Assembly: GCA_036490335.1 (NCBI GenBank)
Contig: DASXEB010000016.1
Coordinates: 62,001 to 126,000 of the forward strand
Direction of reading: 5' to 3'
Origin: Palsa-1392 sp036490335
GTDB lineage: Bacteria > Verrucomicrobiota > Verrucomicrobiia > Chthoniobacterales > UBA10450
Length of the DNA: 64,000 nucleotides
The stretch's first letter is position 1. Every line of letters begins with the position of its first letter. This document shows, piece by piece, positions 44,962 to 53,526 of this stretch. Below the pieces are notes generated by a model. That model had not been told where the DNA came from. It made no database searches and saw nothing but the letters and a program-made list of their open reading frames with translations. Both the position numbers and the translations under genes were made by a program.

Positions 44962-45302
44962 CGTTGTTCGCTGCGCTCCTCATTTTTGTCACCGTCAGTT
45001 GTTTCGTGGCCGGACAGATTTTGCTCAAACGCGCGATGGACATCATCGCGCAACCGACCTCCTCGCGGCTCCACGCGACGCTCGTTTTCACGAGCGCGAT
45101 CGTCGTCTTCGCGATGAATTTTTTCATCAACATCGGGCTGCTCCAGCGCTTCGATCTCAGTTATTTTTTTCCTTTCCAGGGCTTGAGCGTCGTCATCATC
45201 GCGTTTGCCGGCGCGTTCATCCTGCACGAAAAAGTGAGCCTTCGCCTAACGATCGGCTCGATCGTGATCAGCCTCGGCGTCATTCTCGTTTCGATCAGTT
45301 AA
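44958..45302 (+). CDS. Half-size DMT-superfamily membrane protein, second of a pair
   Basis: 114 residues from a GTG that overlaps the first partner's stop by 4 nt. Four helices again; SCFVAGQILLKRAMDII is the counterpart of the Glu-containing helix with Gln in place of Glu, and DLSYFFPFQGLSVVIIAFAG and LRLTIGSIVISLGVILVSIS close the protein. The Gln-for-Glu difference fits a heterodimer in which one subunit supplies the acidic residue. The 3' end overlaps the oppositely oriented gene at 45246 by 57 nt, with a motif copy in the overlap. Confidence 0.75.
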   Translation: MTLFAALLIFVTVSCFVAGQILLKRAMDIIAQPTSSRLHATLVFTSAIVVFAMNFFINIGLLQRFDLSYFFPFQGLSVVIIAFAGAFILHEKVSLRLTIGSIVISLGVILVSIS

Positions 45303-46133
45303 GGCCGGGAGCAGAGCGCGCAGCGCGGCCAGATTCGCCGCCCGCATCTGCGCGGGATCGCGCGCCGGAAGTTTCGGATGGTCCATTTGCGAAGCGAAAC
45401 GCTGTTTGTGTCGCGCGTAAACCGCCCGGGACCACGCGCCGCAGATATCGCCCGCAACAATGTGCGCATTTTTGCCTAACGACTCGACGGCCCAGACCAG
45501 ATCGCCTAACGAAAAGCAGCCGTTCTCCCAGTTCGTCGCCGATTCTTCCGCGCGCAGACAATCGAGATCGATCGTGACGTAAACCGACACGCTCTGAAGT
45601 TGCCTAACGAAAAGCTGAAACTGTTCGCGCCAGTCCTCGCGCAGGATCGCGCCGCGCCGCGCGCGATCGTTTGTGCTGCGGTTGTCCGCCCAAGGATGGA
45701 CTTCGAGCCGGCCGGCACGCTCGGCGCGATTGTTCCCGAAAATTCGCGCAGGCCACCAGCATTCGAAATTTCCGCAGCCCCACACGCTCACTTTTTCGAT
45801 GGCCGGCAATTCGAGCGCGCGATTGACCCAGCTTCCGCAGCCCCAGCGCGGCGGGCGAATGTCCCAGTCGGGATGATTGTCGAAGGAGACGACGTTCGTT
45901 AGGCGTTGCTGTCGCCGGCGAATGAAGAGCGCGCTCAGATGATGAAAATCGCCCGAGCCGAAAACCAGAAATGGCGGCAGATTTTCGCCTAACGAAAGGT
46001 CGAAGCTCTCGATCTCGCGCGCCGGCGCGGAAAAGCGCAGCCGCGGTCCCCATTCGCGCAGGTCGCGTGTCGGGAGATCGATTTCCCCCGGCCAGGCGTC
46101 GTCGAAATTCAAGTGCAGGACTTCGGCCGCCAT
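45246..46133 (-). CDS. Arginase/agmatinase-fold hydrolase-like protein
   Basis: 295 residues. Manganese-ligand-like motifs in ureohydrolase order: GSGDFHHLSALF, VVSFDNHPDWDIRP, and VYVTIDLDCLRAEES. The spacing matches arginases, formiminoglutamases and agmatinases, but surrounding sequence is divergent, so the substrate (a guanidino or related compound) is open. The last 20 codons overlap the end of the half-size transporter gene in tail-to-tail fashion; the true protein could end slightly earlier only by another frame, which I do not see. Five motif copies lie within. Confidence 0.75.
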   Translation of the reverse strand: MAAEVLHLNFDDAWPGEIDLPTRDLREWGPRLRFSAPAREIESFDLSLGENLPPFLVFGSGDFHHLSALFIRRRQQRLTNVVSFDNHPDWDIRPPRWGCGSWVNRALELPAIEKVSVWGCGNFECWWPARIFGNNRAERAGRLEVHPWADNRSTNDRARRGAILREDWREQFQLFVRQLQSVSVYVTIDLDCLRAEESATNWENGCFSLGDLVWAVESLGKNAHIVAGDICGAWSRAVYARHKQRFASQMDHPKLPARDPAQMRAANLAALRALLPALTDRNENDAEADHDRADR

Positions 46134-46187
46134 TTAAGATGAAGCGCGAGACGCGCGCGGTCTCGTCGGCGAACGATCAGAAAGACG

Positions 46188-46658
46188 ATGGCGAAAAAAG
46201 CACCGAATCACACGGCGACGCCGAAGGGTGAGCATTCGTTTTTTTGCCGGGTGCAGGATGCTTTTCGCGTCATCGCGCACAAAAGCTCGAGCGTGCTCGG
46301 GACGGCGTGGGCGTTCATAGTCGCGGTCGCGGTCATTGTGGTTTGGGCCGCGACCGGTCGCCTTTTTCATTACTCCGACACCTGGCAGTTGATCATCAAT
46401 ACGGGCACGACCATCGTCACGTTCCTGATGGTTTTTCTGATTCAAAATACGCAGAACCGCGAGTCGCGCGCGGTCCAGCTCAAGCTCGACGAATTGATCC
46501 GGAGCATGCGCGGGGCGCGGAATAAATTAATGGACCTCGAAGCGCTGACCGATGAGGACCTCGACGATTTTGAAAAAGAATTTCGCCGTTTGCGCAAACG
46601 CGCCGAGCAGACCGCGGAGACCGTCACGCAGATGAGCAAGGGCGCGAAGTCACGTTGA
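46188..46658 (+). CDS. Low-affinity iron permease-family membrane protein
   Basis: 156 residues. Two membrane helices (about 36-58 and 66-85) with VLGTAWAFIVAVAVIVVWAA, then the conserved WQLIINTGTTIVTFLMVFLIQNTQNRES segment seen in pieces, followed by a charged coiled-coil tail (KLDELIRSMRGARNKLMDLE). Proteins of this group are annotated as low-affinity iron permeases by similarity to yeast Fet4, but bacterial transport function is poorly tested. Its stop overlaps the nth 3' end by 9 nt, tail-to-tail. Confidence 0.82.
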   Translation: MAKKAPNHTATPKGEHSFFCRVQDAFRVIAHKSSSVLGTAWAFIVAVAVIVVWAATGRLFHYSDTWQLIINTGTTIVTFLMVFLIQNTQNRESRAVQLKLDELIRSMRGARNKLMDLEALTDEDLDDFEKEFRRLRKRAEQTAETVTQMSKGAKSR

Positions 46659-47315
46659 GGCGCGCGCTTCGCCGCGGCGGATAAAGCGCGGGCCGGACGG
46701 GCAGAGCGCGAGCACTTCGCAATTCGGGCAATCGGGTTTGCGCGCGAAGCAGCGGCGGCGTCCGTGCCAGATGAGCCAGTGGCTCCAGTTCGTCCAGTCC
46801 GCGCGCGGGATCAGTTTCATTAGATCGGTTTCGATTTTTTCGGCCTCGGTGCTTTTCGTTAGGCCGAGACGGAGCGACAAGCGCGTGACGTGCGTATCGA
46901 CGACGATGCCTTCGTCTTTATGAAAGGCGTTCCCGAGAACAACGTTCGCCGTTTTCCGTCCGACGCCGGGGAGCGCGTGCAGCTCAGTCATCGTTTGCGG
47001 AACTTCGCCGTGATGTTTTTCGACGATCGTCGCCGCGGCCGCGCGAATGCTTTTGGCTTTGTTACGAAAGAAACCGGTCGATTGAATTTCCTTTTCCAGT
47101 TCGTTAGGCGAAGCGGCCGCGAAATCCCTGGCCGACTTGTAATGCTTGAAAAGCGCGGGCGTGACCATGTTGACGCGCTTGTCGGTGCATTGCGCGGACA
47201 GAATGGTCGCGACGAGCAACTGCAGCGGCGTTTTGAAATTCAGCTCGCAATGCGCGTCGGGATAAATTTTGGGGAAGGCTTGAACCAGCTTGGCCGCGCG
47301 TTCCTTGCGAGTCAT
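46650..47315 (-). CDS. nth: Endonuclease III
   Basis: A DNA glycosylase/AP lyase for oxidised pyrimidines. 221 residues. The helix-hairpin-helix LPGVGRKTANVVLGNAF carries the catalytic Lys, and the catalytic Asp is in GIVVDTHVTRLSLRLGL. The iron-sulphur cluster motif CFARKPDCPNCEVLALC is Cys-x6-Cys-x2-Cys-x5-Cys. SPNELEKEI is encoded at a motif copy (47102) where other bacteria usually have a similar acidic loop. It is upstream of nothing on its strand but follows hflX-miaA leftward after 39 bp. Confidence 0.95.
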   Translation of the reverse strand: MTRKERAAKLVQAFPKIYPDAHCELNFKTPLQLLVATILSAQCTDKRVNMVTPALFKHYKSARDFAAASPNELEKEIQSTGFFRNKAKSIRAAAATIVEKHHGEVPQTMTELHALPGVGRKTANVVLGNAFHKDEGIVVDTHVTRLSLRLGLTKSTEAEKIETDLMKLIPRADWTNWSHWLIWHGRRRCFARKPDCPNCEVLALCPSGPRFIRRGEARAST

Positions 47316-47317
47316 TT

Positions 47318-47353
47318 GCCTAACGAATTCATCCTGTCGCCGACTCGTTAGGC
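47318..47353. repeat. Inverted motif pair between hflX and nth
   Basis: GCCTAACGA (47318-47326) and TCGTTAGGC (47345-47353) form 9-bp arms with an 18-nt loop, filling the 39 bp between the nth start and the hflX stop. Here it lies inside a codirectional unit, so it may reduce read-through rather than end an operon. Confidence 0.6.
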
Positions 47354-47354
47354 G

Positions 47355-48623
47355 TCAGGCCAGAAACGGCGCCAGCTTCGGCTCGAGCTGCGGCGGGACG
47401 TGCGCGACAACCTCGGCAAAATCACCTTCGTAGTGCAGTTCGAGCACATGCCCGACGCGATGAATCTCCGCGAGCAACGCGCCTTCACCCGCGGGCACGC
47501 GATAACGCGCGCGCAATCGCCAGGTGCTGAGCGCGTGTTGCAGGGCCTCGACCAGTTCGTCGAGTTGCTCGCCGGTTTGGGCTGAAATTGCGACACTGCC
47601 CGGAAATTTTTCGCGATAGATCTGCACGAGCTCACGATTTTCAAGCAGATCGATTTTATTGAAAATCGTCAGCGTTTGTTTGCCGTAGGCGCCGAGCTCC
47701 TTGATCACGGTCTCGACCGCTTCCATCTGTTCGTCGACGCGCGGATGACTCAAATCGACGACGTGAATGAGCAGGTCGGCTTCGACCACTTCCTCGAGCG
47801 TGGCCTTGAACGACTCGATCAAAGTGTGCGGCAGGTTGCGCAGGAAACCAACCGTGTCGGTCAGCAGCATCCTTTGTTTGTTAGGCAAAATAAAACTGCG
47901 CGTCGTCGGGTCGAGCGTCGCGAAAAGCTTGTCTTCCGCGAGCACGCCGGCGCCGGTGAGAAGATTGAGCAGGGTCGATTTGCCCGCGTTTGTGTAGCCG
48001 ACGACGGCCGCGACCGGCCACTGGTTTCGCTTCCGACCCTGGCGCTGAATCGCACGATGTTTGCGCACTTCCTCGAGGTCGCGCTCGAGCCGCGCGATCC
48101 GTTCCTGGACGCGACGGCGATCGACTTCAAGCTGCGTTTCGCCCGGGCCGCGCGTACCGATGCCGCCGGTTTGCCGTGAAAGATGGGTCCACATTCTCGT
48201 CAGGCGCGGGAGCAGATATTGCAGCTGCGCGAGCTCGATCTGCAGCCGGCCTTCGCGGCTGCGCGCGCGTTGCGCGAAGATGTCGAGGATGAGCTGGGTG
48301 CGATCGAGAACTTTTCTTGCAAACAAATTTTCAAGGTTGCGGCCTTGCGCAGGCGAAAGCTCGTTGTCGAAAATCACCGACGTGACCTGCTGATTTTGGA
48401 ACGATTGCCTGATCAATTCCGCTTTGCCTTTGCCGATGTAAAAGGGCGCGGTCGGCTTCGATAATTTTTGCGTGACGGTGTCGACGACGTGCGCGCCGGC
48501 GGAATTCGCGAGCTCGGCCAGCTCGTCAAGCGAGTCGCGCAAATCCCATTTCGACACGCCCTGTTTTTCGAGGCCGATGAGGAGCGCGCGCTCCTGTTTG
48601 CGCTGCGGCTGAGTGAATATCAT
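47355..48623 (-). CDS. hflX: Ribosome-associated GTPase HflX
   Basis: 422 residues. The N-terminal HflX domain (LAELANSAGAHVVDTVTQKL, AQGRNLENLF, QLILDIFAQRARSREGRLQ) is followed by the coiled linker and the G domain: G1 GYTNAGKSTLLN, G3 DTVGFLRNLPHTLIESF and G4 NKIDLL. HflX splits stalled or hibernating ribosomes under stress. Start overlaps the miaA stop by 4 nt; miaA-hflX order is widespread, which supports both assignments. Confidence 0.95.
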   Translation of the reverse strand: MIFTQPQRKQERALLIGLEKQGVSKWDLRDSLDELAELANSAGAHVVDTVTQKLSKPTAPFYIGKGKAELIRQSFQNQQVTSVIFDNELSPAQGRNLENLFARKVLDRTQLILDIFAQRARSREGRLQIELAQLQYLLPRLTRMWTHLSRQTGGIGTRGPGETQLEVDRRRVQERIARLERDLEEVRKHRAIQRQGRKRNQWPVAAVVGYTNAGKSTLLNLLTGAGVLAEDKLFATLDPTTRSFILPNKQRMLLTDTVGFLRNLPHTLIESFKATLEEVVEADLLIHVVDLSHPRVDEQMEAVETVIKELGAYGKQTLTIFNKIDLLENRELVQIYREKFPGSVAISAQTGEQLDELVEALQHALSTWRLRARYRVPAGEGALLAEIHRVGHVLELHYEGDFAEVVAHVPPQLEPKLAPFLA

Positions 48624-49582
48624 TCAGCGGGGGCAAAAAAGCGTTCGGCTTTTTGCAGGATCCAATCGACGGCTGCGGCGTGGTCCTTCAAGCGAGATAA
48701 ATTCAGCGGCTCAAAAATACTTTGGCGGCGAAACCAGGTCAACTGTCTTTTGGCGTAACGCCGCGTCGCCTGCTGAATCGCGGCGATGCATTCGGGCTCG
48801 CTGATTTCGTTTTGCAACAAGGCTCGGATGGTCGTTAGGCCGATGGTTTTCGCCGCGGTCGCGCTCGCGTTTTTGAGCGCAGCAACTTCGGCCATAACGC
48901 CGTCGCGAAAGATTTCTTCCACGCGACGATCGATGCGCGCGCAGAGCTCTTCGCGATCGCGGTAAACAAAAACGCCGTGTGCGGCCGATGGATTTTCGTT
49001 CCATTGCGCGCGCTGGCCGGAAGCCGGCGAGTTGGTTTGCGTGGCGATTTCCAACGCCCTGACGAGTCGCCGTTTGTTTTTGCGGTCGATCGTTTGCGCG
49101 CCTAACGAATCGACGGCGAGCAGGCGCTCGTTTAATTCCGCGAGCGAGAGCGCGTTCAATTCGGCGCGCAGTCCGGCGTCGATTGGCGGCAACGGCGCGA
49201 GACCGTGCGTCAGCGCCTTGATGTAGAGTCCGCTCCCGCCAACGACCAGCGCACGTTTTCCGCACTGCGTGATCTCCGCGACTGCGTTCAACGCCAGCGC
49301 GCGAAATTTTGCGGCGCTCATCTCTTCGCTCGCTGAAAGCGTTGCGATCAAATGATGCGGCGCCTGACGCAAAATCGACTCGTTAGGCTGCGCCGTCAGC
49401 AACGAAAGGCCACGGTAAACCTGAAATGCGTCCGCGCTGATAATCTCGGCGCCGCATCGCCGCGCGACTTCGGCGGCGAGATCCGATTTTCCGCTCGCGG
49501 TCGGACCGACGATGTAGAAAACATTTTTCGCCGGCGCGCTGGCGGAATCTTCAGAAATTTCCGGATCGCCGTTCGCGGCCAT
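48620..49582 (-). CDS. miaA: tRNA dimethylallyltransferase
   Basis: Adds the isopentenyl group to A37 of tRNAs reading UNN codons. 320 residues. P-loop GPTASGKSDLAAEVA, then ISADAFQVYRGL (usually DSMQVYR, here DAFQVYR), VGGSGLYIKALTHG, and ATRRYAKRQLTWFRRQ near the C-terminus. QPNES at about 70 derives from a motif copy. Translationally coupled to hflX by a 4-nt overlap. First gene of the leftward miaA-hflX-nth series. Confidence 0.94.
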   Translation of the reverse strand: MAANGDPEISEDSASAPAKNVFYIVGPTASGKSDLAAEVARRCGAEIISADAFQVYRGLSLLTAQPNESILRQAPHHLIATLSASEEMSAAKFRALALNAVAEITQCGKRALVVGGSGLYIKALTHGLAPLPPIDAGLRAELNALSLAELNERLLAVDSLGAQTIDRKNKRRLVRALEIATQTNSPASGQRAQWNENPSAAHGVFVYRDREELCARIDRRVEEIFRDGVMAEVAALKNASATAAKTIGLTTIRALLQNEISEPECIAAIQQATRRYAKRQLTWFRRQSIFEPLNLSRLKDHAAAVDWILQKAERFFAPAE

Positions 49583-49589
49583 AAAAAGA

Positions 49590-49630
49590 AACCGGGAGAC
49601 GAGCAGCGACGGCCGCCCAATCTCCCGGTT
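49590..49630 (-). terminator. Terminator of the RRM gene
   Basis: On the minus strand AACCGGGAGA pairs with TCTCCCGGTT (arms 49621-49630 and 49590-49599) and the sequence continues TCTTTTTAT. Located 18 bp past the RRM stop and just before miaA. Perfect 10-bp stem and T-rich tail. Confidence 0.85.
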
Positions 49631-49647
49631 GAATTCGCTGAGACTGA

Positions 49648-50172
49648 CTAATCGCGCGGATGAGTATCCGATTTCGCGCCGCTCACGACCAGTTTGCGGC
49701 CGAGGAATTCCTTGTCGTGCAATTCCGCGACGGCGCGTTTCGCTTCGTCGATCGATTGCATTTGCACAAAGGCGAAACCTTTCGAGCGCTGGTTGTGTTT
49801 GTAGGTCACGATCTCCGCGTTCTGCACTTGTCCGACGCCATTGAACAATTCGAAGAGGTCGCTTTCACTCGCGTCGAAGGAAAGGTTGCCGACGTAAAGC
49901 CGCGGCGTCGTCACGCCGACCGACTCGACGCGGCGCACCGGTTGGGGCCGCGGGGAGGGCGCGCCGTTGCGTGATGAGCCATTACGCTGCGAAGGCGCGG
50001 AAGTGCGCTTCGGTGTACCGTTGGCGCCGCCAAAAAAGGCGGTGATTTTCTGCCAAAGGCTCTTTTTTGCGGGAGCCTGCGAAGGCGCGCGACTGTCGCG
50101 CGTTTCGTACCGCCTGCGGGGTCCACTCCGGCGCGGACGCCGCGAGTTTCTCCCTGGGGATTGAGATTTCAT
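49648..50172 (-). CDS. RNA-binding protein with one RRM domain
   Basis: 174 residues from the ATG at 50172 (MKSQSPGRNSRR). The N-terminal half (1-90) is basic and Ser/Arg/Pro-rich, probably disordered. The RRM occupies about 92-165 with RNP2 RLYVGNLSF and RNP1 KGFAFVQM. The ending HDKEFLGRKLVVSGAK is the typical last strand. Bacterial RRM proteins of this kind are small RNA chaperones in cyanobacteria and Verrucomicrobiota; the long basic arm is unusual. Monocistronic, with a strong terminator. Confidence 0.9.
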   Translation of the reverse strand: MKSQSPGRNSRRPRRSGPRRRYETRDSRAPSQAPAKKSLWQKITAFFGGANGTPKRTSAPSQRNGSSRNGAPSPRPQPVRRVESVGVTTPRLYVGNLSFDASESDLFELFNGVGQVQNAEIVTYKHNQRSKGFAFVQMQSIDEAKRAVAELHDKEFLGRKLVVSGAKSDTHPRD

Positions 50173-50508
50173 AAGGATTGTTATTATTGACCGAATGTAG
50201 TTGCGGGCGAAGCGCATCAAGCGATGCACAGTCCACGGCGCGCTGACCCCGCAGGGTCGGGATCAGCTCAAGAGCATTCTGCGCGGCCGGAAGGAACTTC
50301 GCCTCCTCGGGCCGGAAAATTCGGACGGGCCGAAGCCTGTCCGCACGCGATGTCGGTAGTGGCGGCAAGTCGGTCGAATTGGACGTCGTTGCCTGCATGG
50401 TTTTGAACCGAACAACCGCGGGAAGGAGGCACAAGCCTCAATCTCCCGGCATGTGAATAACTATTCTGAAGCGGGGCGCAGCGCAAGAGCGAATGCAGCC
50501 CGCGGAAT
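50173..50508. other. Intergenic stretch upstream of the RRM gene
   Basis: 336 bp without a credible gene; minus-strand frames here lack domains. It should hold the promoter and leader of the RRM gene. A small hairpin GAGGC-ACAA-GCCTC is at 50426-50439. No dispersed motif occurs in it. I see no convincing -35/-10 pair. Confidence 0.5.
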
Positions 50509-51465
50509 TTACGCAGGCGTTTCCCGCTGCCGGCGAAACCAGGCGATGAAACGCGGCAGGCCGACTGCGAGCGGCGTTTCCGGATGGTAGCCGAGCAACC
50601 GTTTCGCCTTGGAAATCTCGGCGCAGGTGAGCGGGACATCGCCGGGTTGCTCCGGGAGATGATTGATTTTCGCTTTCCGGCCGAGCGCGGATTCGATCGC
50701 GGCGATCAATTCCCGGAGCTCGATCGTTTGATTTTCGCCGAGATTAAAAATGTCGAACAACGCGCGGTCGTAGCCTAACGATGCCGTCACGCCTTGAATA
50801 ATGTCGTCGATATAAGTGTAGTCGCGCCGCGTCGTGCCGTCGCCGAATTGATCGATCGGTTTCCCGCTCCAGATGCGGCGGGTGAATTTGTGAATCGCAA
50901 GATCGGGTCGCTGCCGCGGACCGTAAACGGTGAAGAAACGCAGCGCGACGATCCGCATCTGATAAAGATGCGAGTAGGTCGAGCAAAGAAATTCGCCGGC
51001 GATTTTGCTCGCGGCGTAGGGGCTGATCGTTTGCGTGAGATGCAAATCTTCCGAAAACGGCACGGTCTTCGAAATTCCGTAAACCGACGAACTCGACGCG
51101 AAAATAAAACGCCCGACTCCGCTCTTCCGCGCGGCTTCGAGAAGATGCAGCGTGCCGTTGACGTTCGTCTCGTAATACAGTTCCGGCTGACTGATCGACG
51201 GCCGCACTCCGGCGCGCGCCGCGAGATGGATGATGACGTCGAATTTCGCCGAGTCGCAGACGCGCGCGACGGCCGCGGCATCGCGCAGGTCGACTTCGTG
51301 AAGCGCGATCTCTTTCGCGACCGCGGCGAGATTGTCGCGCTTGATTTGCGGAGAATAAAAATCATTGAAGTCGTCGAGAACCGCGACTTCGTGGCCGAGC
51401 GTGAGGAGTTTCTCGACCAGATGCGAGCCAATAAATCCGGCGCCGCCCGTGACGAGAATCCTCAT
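50509..51465 (-). CDS. NAD-dependent nucleotide-sugar epimerase (UDP-glucuronate 4-epimerase-like)
   Basis: 318 residues, extended SDR family. The NAD motif GGAGFIGS is at 7-14 (G-x-x-G-x-x-G), and the catalytic Y150-x-x-x-K154 is in ISPYAASKIAGE with the Ser triad in FASSSSVYG. RFFTVYGPRQRPDLAIHKF is the substrate loop typical of UDP-GlcA epimerases and related enzymes. It probably supplies a sugar for the envelope. It diverges from the M23 peptidase gene by 23 bp; both could serve the cell surface. Confidence 0.9.
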   Translation of the reverse strand: MRILVTGGAGFIGSHLVEKLLTLGHEVAVLDDFNDFYSPQIKRDNLAAVAKEIALHEVDLRDAAAVARVCDSAKFDVIIHLAARAGVRPSISQPELYYETNVNGTLHLLEAARKSGVGRFIFASSSSVYGISKTVPFSEDLHLTQTISPYAASKIAGEFLCSTYSHLYQMRIVALRFFTVYGPRQRPDLAIHKFTRRIWSGKPIDQFGDGTTRRDYTYIDDIIQGVTASLGYDRALFDIFNLGENQTIELRELIAAIESALGRKAKINHLPEQPGDVPLTCAEISKAKRLLGYHPETPLAVGLPRFIAWFRRQRETPA

Positions 51466-51488
51466 TGCGCGAGATTAGAGATGGAGTG

Positions 51489-52217
51489 ATGACCGGGCAA
51501 GGAGAAGTCGTGCGAACGCCTAACGAAAAGCGGACGGGAGTATTTTTCTGGCTGCTCGCTTTTGTATTCTTGCTCTTCGGCCTCGCGATCGACCTGAGCT
51601 GGAGACTCGGTCCGGAGCTTTTGAGCGGTCGGCCTTTTGATCCGTCCCTCGAGCTGACTTCGCCAATCGAGCTGGCCTCGCTGCCGACCGCGACGCGCTT
51701 TGATTTTCCGATTGGCAGCGAGCATGGCGCGATGGCTTACAACGCGCAGCCCTTTACGCAAAACAATCATCTCGGCGACGATCTCAACGGGATCGGCGGC
51801 GAAAACAGCGATCTCGGCGATCCGATTTACGCGATCGCCGACGGCAGGGTTTTACTCGCGCGTGACGGCGGCCCAGGCTGGGGAAATGTCGTGATCATTC
51901 TGCACGCCTATCGCGAAGGGGGTGCGCGAAAATATGTGCAATCCTATTACGCGCACATGCAGGCCATACTCGTTAGGCCGGGCGAGCTCGTCAGGCGCGG
52001 CGAGGAAATTGCGACGGTCGGAACCGGCAACGGTCGCTATCTCGCCCATCTCCATTTTGAGATGCGTGAATTCATCACGCCGTTCATCGGGCCGGGTTAT
52101 CGCAAGGATACGCGGGGCTGGATCAATCCGAGCGAATTCATTCGCGCCCATCGCGGCGCGCCCGATGCGGAGATCGGCCGGGTCGAGGGCCCCGGCCGAT
52201 CAGTTAGCCCTCCGTAA
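51489..52217 (+). CDS. M23-family metallopeptidase, membrane-anchored
   Basis: 242 residues from the ATG at 51489. An N-terminal membrane helix (about 18-38, VFFWLLAFVFLLFGLAIDL) anchors a periplasmic peptidase domain. Zinc motif 1 is NNHLGDDLNG (HxxxD) and motif 2 is LAHLHFEMREF (HxH), with the connecting DPIYAIADGRVLLARDGG. M23 enzymes cut peptidoglycan cross-links or act as LytM scaffolds; both active-site halves are intact, so activity is plausible. TPNEK before the helix is motif-encoded. Converges on the ferritin-like gene with a 3-bp gap. Confidence 0.9.
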   Translation: MTGQGEVVRTPNEKRTGVFFWLLAFVFLLFGLAIDLSWRLGPELLSGRPFDPSLELTSPIELASLPTATRFDFPIGSEHGAMAYNAQPFTQNNHLGDDLNGIGGENSDLGDPIYAIADGRVLLARDGGPGWGNVVIILHAYREGGARKYVQSYYAHMQAILVRPGELVRRGEEIATVGTGNGRYLAHLHFEMREFITPFIGPGYRKDTRGWINPSEFIRAHRGAPDAEIGRVEGPGRSVSPP

Positions 52218-52220
52218 TTT

Positions 52221-53333
52221 CTAGCACATGCGCATCGCCGCATCCGCGTTCACGGCAAGGGTGTTCAAGGTGTCAAGGAATTCCTGCGACTGACCTTGGA
52301 ATAGGTTCGAGTTCGTGAGCGCCGTCGCGGCTGCGATCGCTCCCGCGGGTTGTGTTTGCACCGGCCGAATGACAGAGCAAAACGGCAAAGGTTTCTCGAA
52401 GAACATGCATGGCTGCGGCATGATCAGGTTATCCTGCCGCAGCGGATCGCCGTCGAACGATCCGATGTCGGGAAAGGTCACGCCCGGCACCGAGACCGCC
52501 GGAATGCTGCCGGCTTTATCGTGCCAGAGAGTGAAGTGCACGATTTCCGCGCCTCCGATGCTCGGCAGGATTTGCAGCAGGTCCGCGCTCGACGCTTTCG
52601 GAATGAACGACGCGTAGAGACTCGTGCCGCCTTGCTCGATCGTGCCGAAGTGAAACGCGGCCGCGTTTGCGATCGCCTGGATTTCGTCCGAGCCGTTCGC
52701 GAAATCCATCGGCGGAATCGCCGGGAAATTGACGATCTGGATGAATTGCGGATAGACCGCGCCGAAATCAGGATTCGTCCGGCTACGGTAACGAATCCAC
52801 CAGCTCGTATCCACCGTCAGATTCATGAGATTCGTTAGGCGACCTTTTTGCTTCGCGCCCGTCGCCTGGCTGCTCGGCAAGTTGCGAAACGCATCGAGGT
52901 TGACGGGCGTCGCGCCGATCGCGGTCAGATACGCGTTGAGAAATTTCGCATGACTCGCTTCGTCGTCCGTGTTGTCATGAATGTACTGATTCATGTCGTC
53001 GTCGATGACGGCGAGGGCGGCGCCATAAGCCGGGTTATGCAAGGCCAGTTCGGTGTATTGTTCCCACAAATCCTGCTCGATTAACTCGGCGGCGGCCGCG
53101 AATTGCAGGATCGCAATATCGCCGTCGGTGGGACTTGATTGACGGCGAACGCCGGCGAATGCCTCGCTGCGCGAAGTAAGAAGAGCGGCGGCCGGACTGA
53201 GCATGGCCGCGCCCAAGCCGAGCCCGCGCAAAAACGAACGACGACCGACATGCCGGGACGGCGGAGGCGGCGAATTTAGAAAATCAGTTGGCTCCGAAGA
53301 GTTAGCTGACGATGATGAATCTGTTAGTTGCAT
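52221..53333 (-). CDS. Tat-exported ferritin-like domain protein
   Basis: 370 residues. A twin-arginine signal follows a Ser/Pro-rich lead: GRRSFLRGLGLGAAMLSPAA, about residues 30-55. The body is a four-helix ferritin-like domain with candidate metal ligands ELIEQDLWEQY and DDEASHAKFLNAYL, repeated later as QILPSIGGAEIVHFTLWH. Tat export suggests a cofactor or metal loaded in the cytoplasm. The C-terminal quarter lacks known domains and ends in Cys. Two identical-geometry operators lie 101-156 bp upstream, matching the one before the cupredoxin gene, so both may answer to the same signal such as metal or redox state. Confidence 0.85.
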   Translation of the reverse strand: MQLTDSSSSANSSEPTDFLNSPPPPSRHVGRRSFLRGLGLGAAMLSPAAALLTSRSEAFAGVRRQSSPTDGDIAILQFAAAAELIEQDLWEQYTELALHNPAYGAALAVIDDDMNQYIHDNTDDEASHAKFLNAYLTAIGATPVNLDAFRNLPSSQATGAKQKGRLTNLMNLTVDTSWWIRYRSRTNPDFGAVYPQFIQIVNFPAIPPMDFANGSDEIQAIANAAAFHFGTIEQGGTSLYASFIPKASSADLLQILPSIGGAEIVHFTLWHDKAGSIPAVSVPGVTFPDIGSFDGDPLRQDNLIMPQPCMFFEKPLPFCSVIRPVQTQPAGAIAAATALTNSNLFQGQSQEFLDTLNTLAVNADAAMRMC

Positions 53334-53433
53334 TTTGTAACTCCTTTATTTGTTAGGTTGATGACTCTGTGACATGACCTTTGTGGTCGAAGCCAGAGTT
53401 TGACCCACGCGCGCAGCCCGCAACGCGCCCTTT

Positions 53434-53449
53434 GTAACAGCGTTGTTAC
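53434..53449. promoter_or_regulatory. Candidate operator GTAACA-GCGT-TGTTAC
   Basis: Perfect 6-4-6 palindrome, 101 bp upstream of the ferritin-like gene. Partner of the next site (40 bp centre to centre, about four helical turns) and of 2051-2066. Confidence 0.6.
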
Positions 53450-53473
53450 TCCACTAGCCGTCCGCACGGCGGA

Positions 53474-53489
53474 GTAACAACCTTGTTAC
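53474..53489. promoter_or_regulatory. Candidate operator GTAACA-ACCT-TGTTAC
   Basis: Second perfect palindrome upstream of the ferritin-like gene. The half-sites are identical to those at 53434 and 2051 while the spacers differ, as expected for a protein-binding site rather than a copied sequence. Confidence 0.6.
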
Positions 53490-53526
53490 TAACTCCGCCT
53501 CTTTCGCCGCCTTGCGCGGCGGCTCG

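Noticed and set aside
49618..50449. CAATCTCCCGG repeated in the terminator and the upstream region of the RRM gene
   Set aside because: An 11-nt match over about a kilobase is compatible with chance; no pairing or positional logic was evident.
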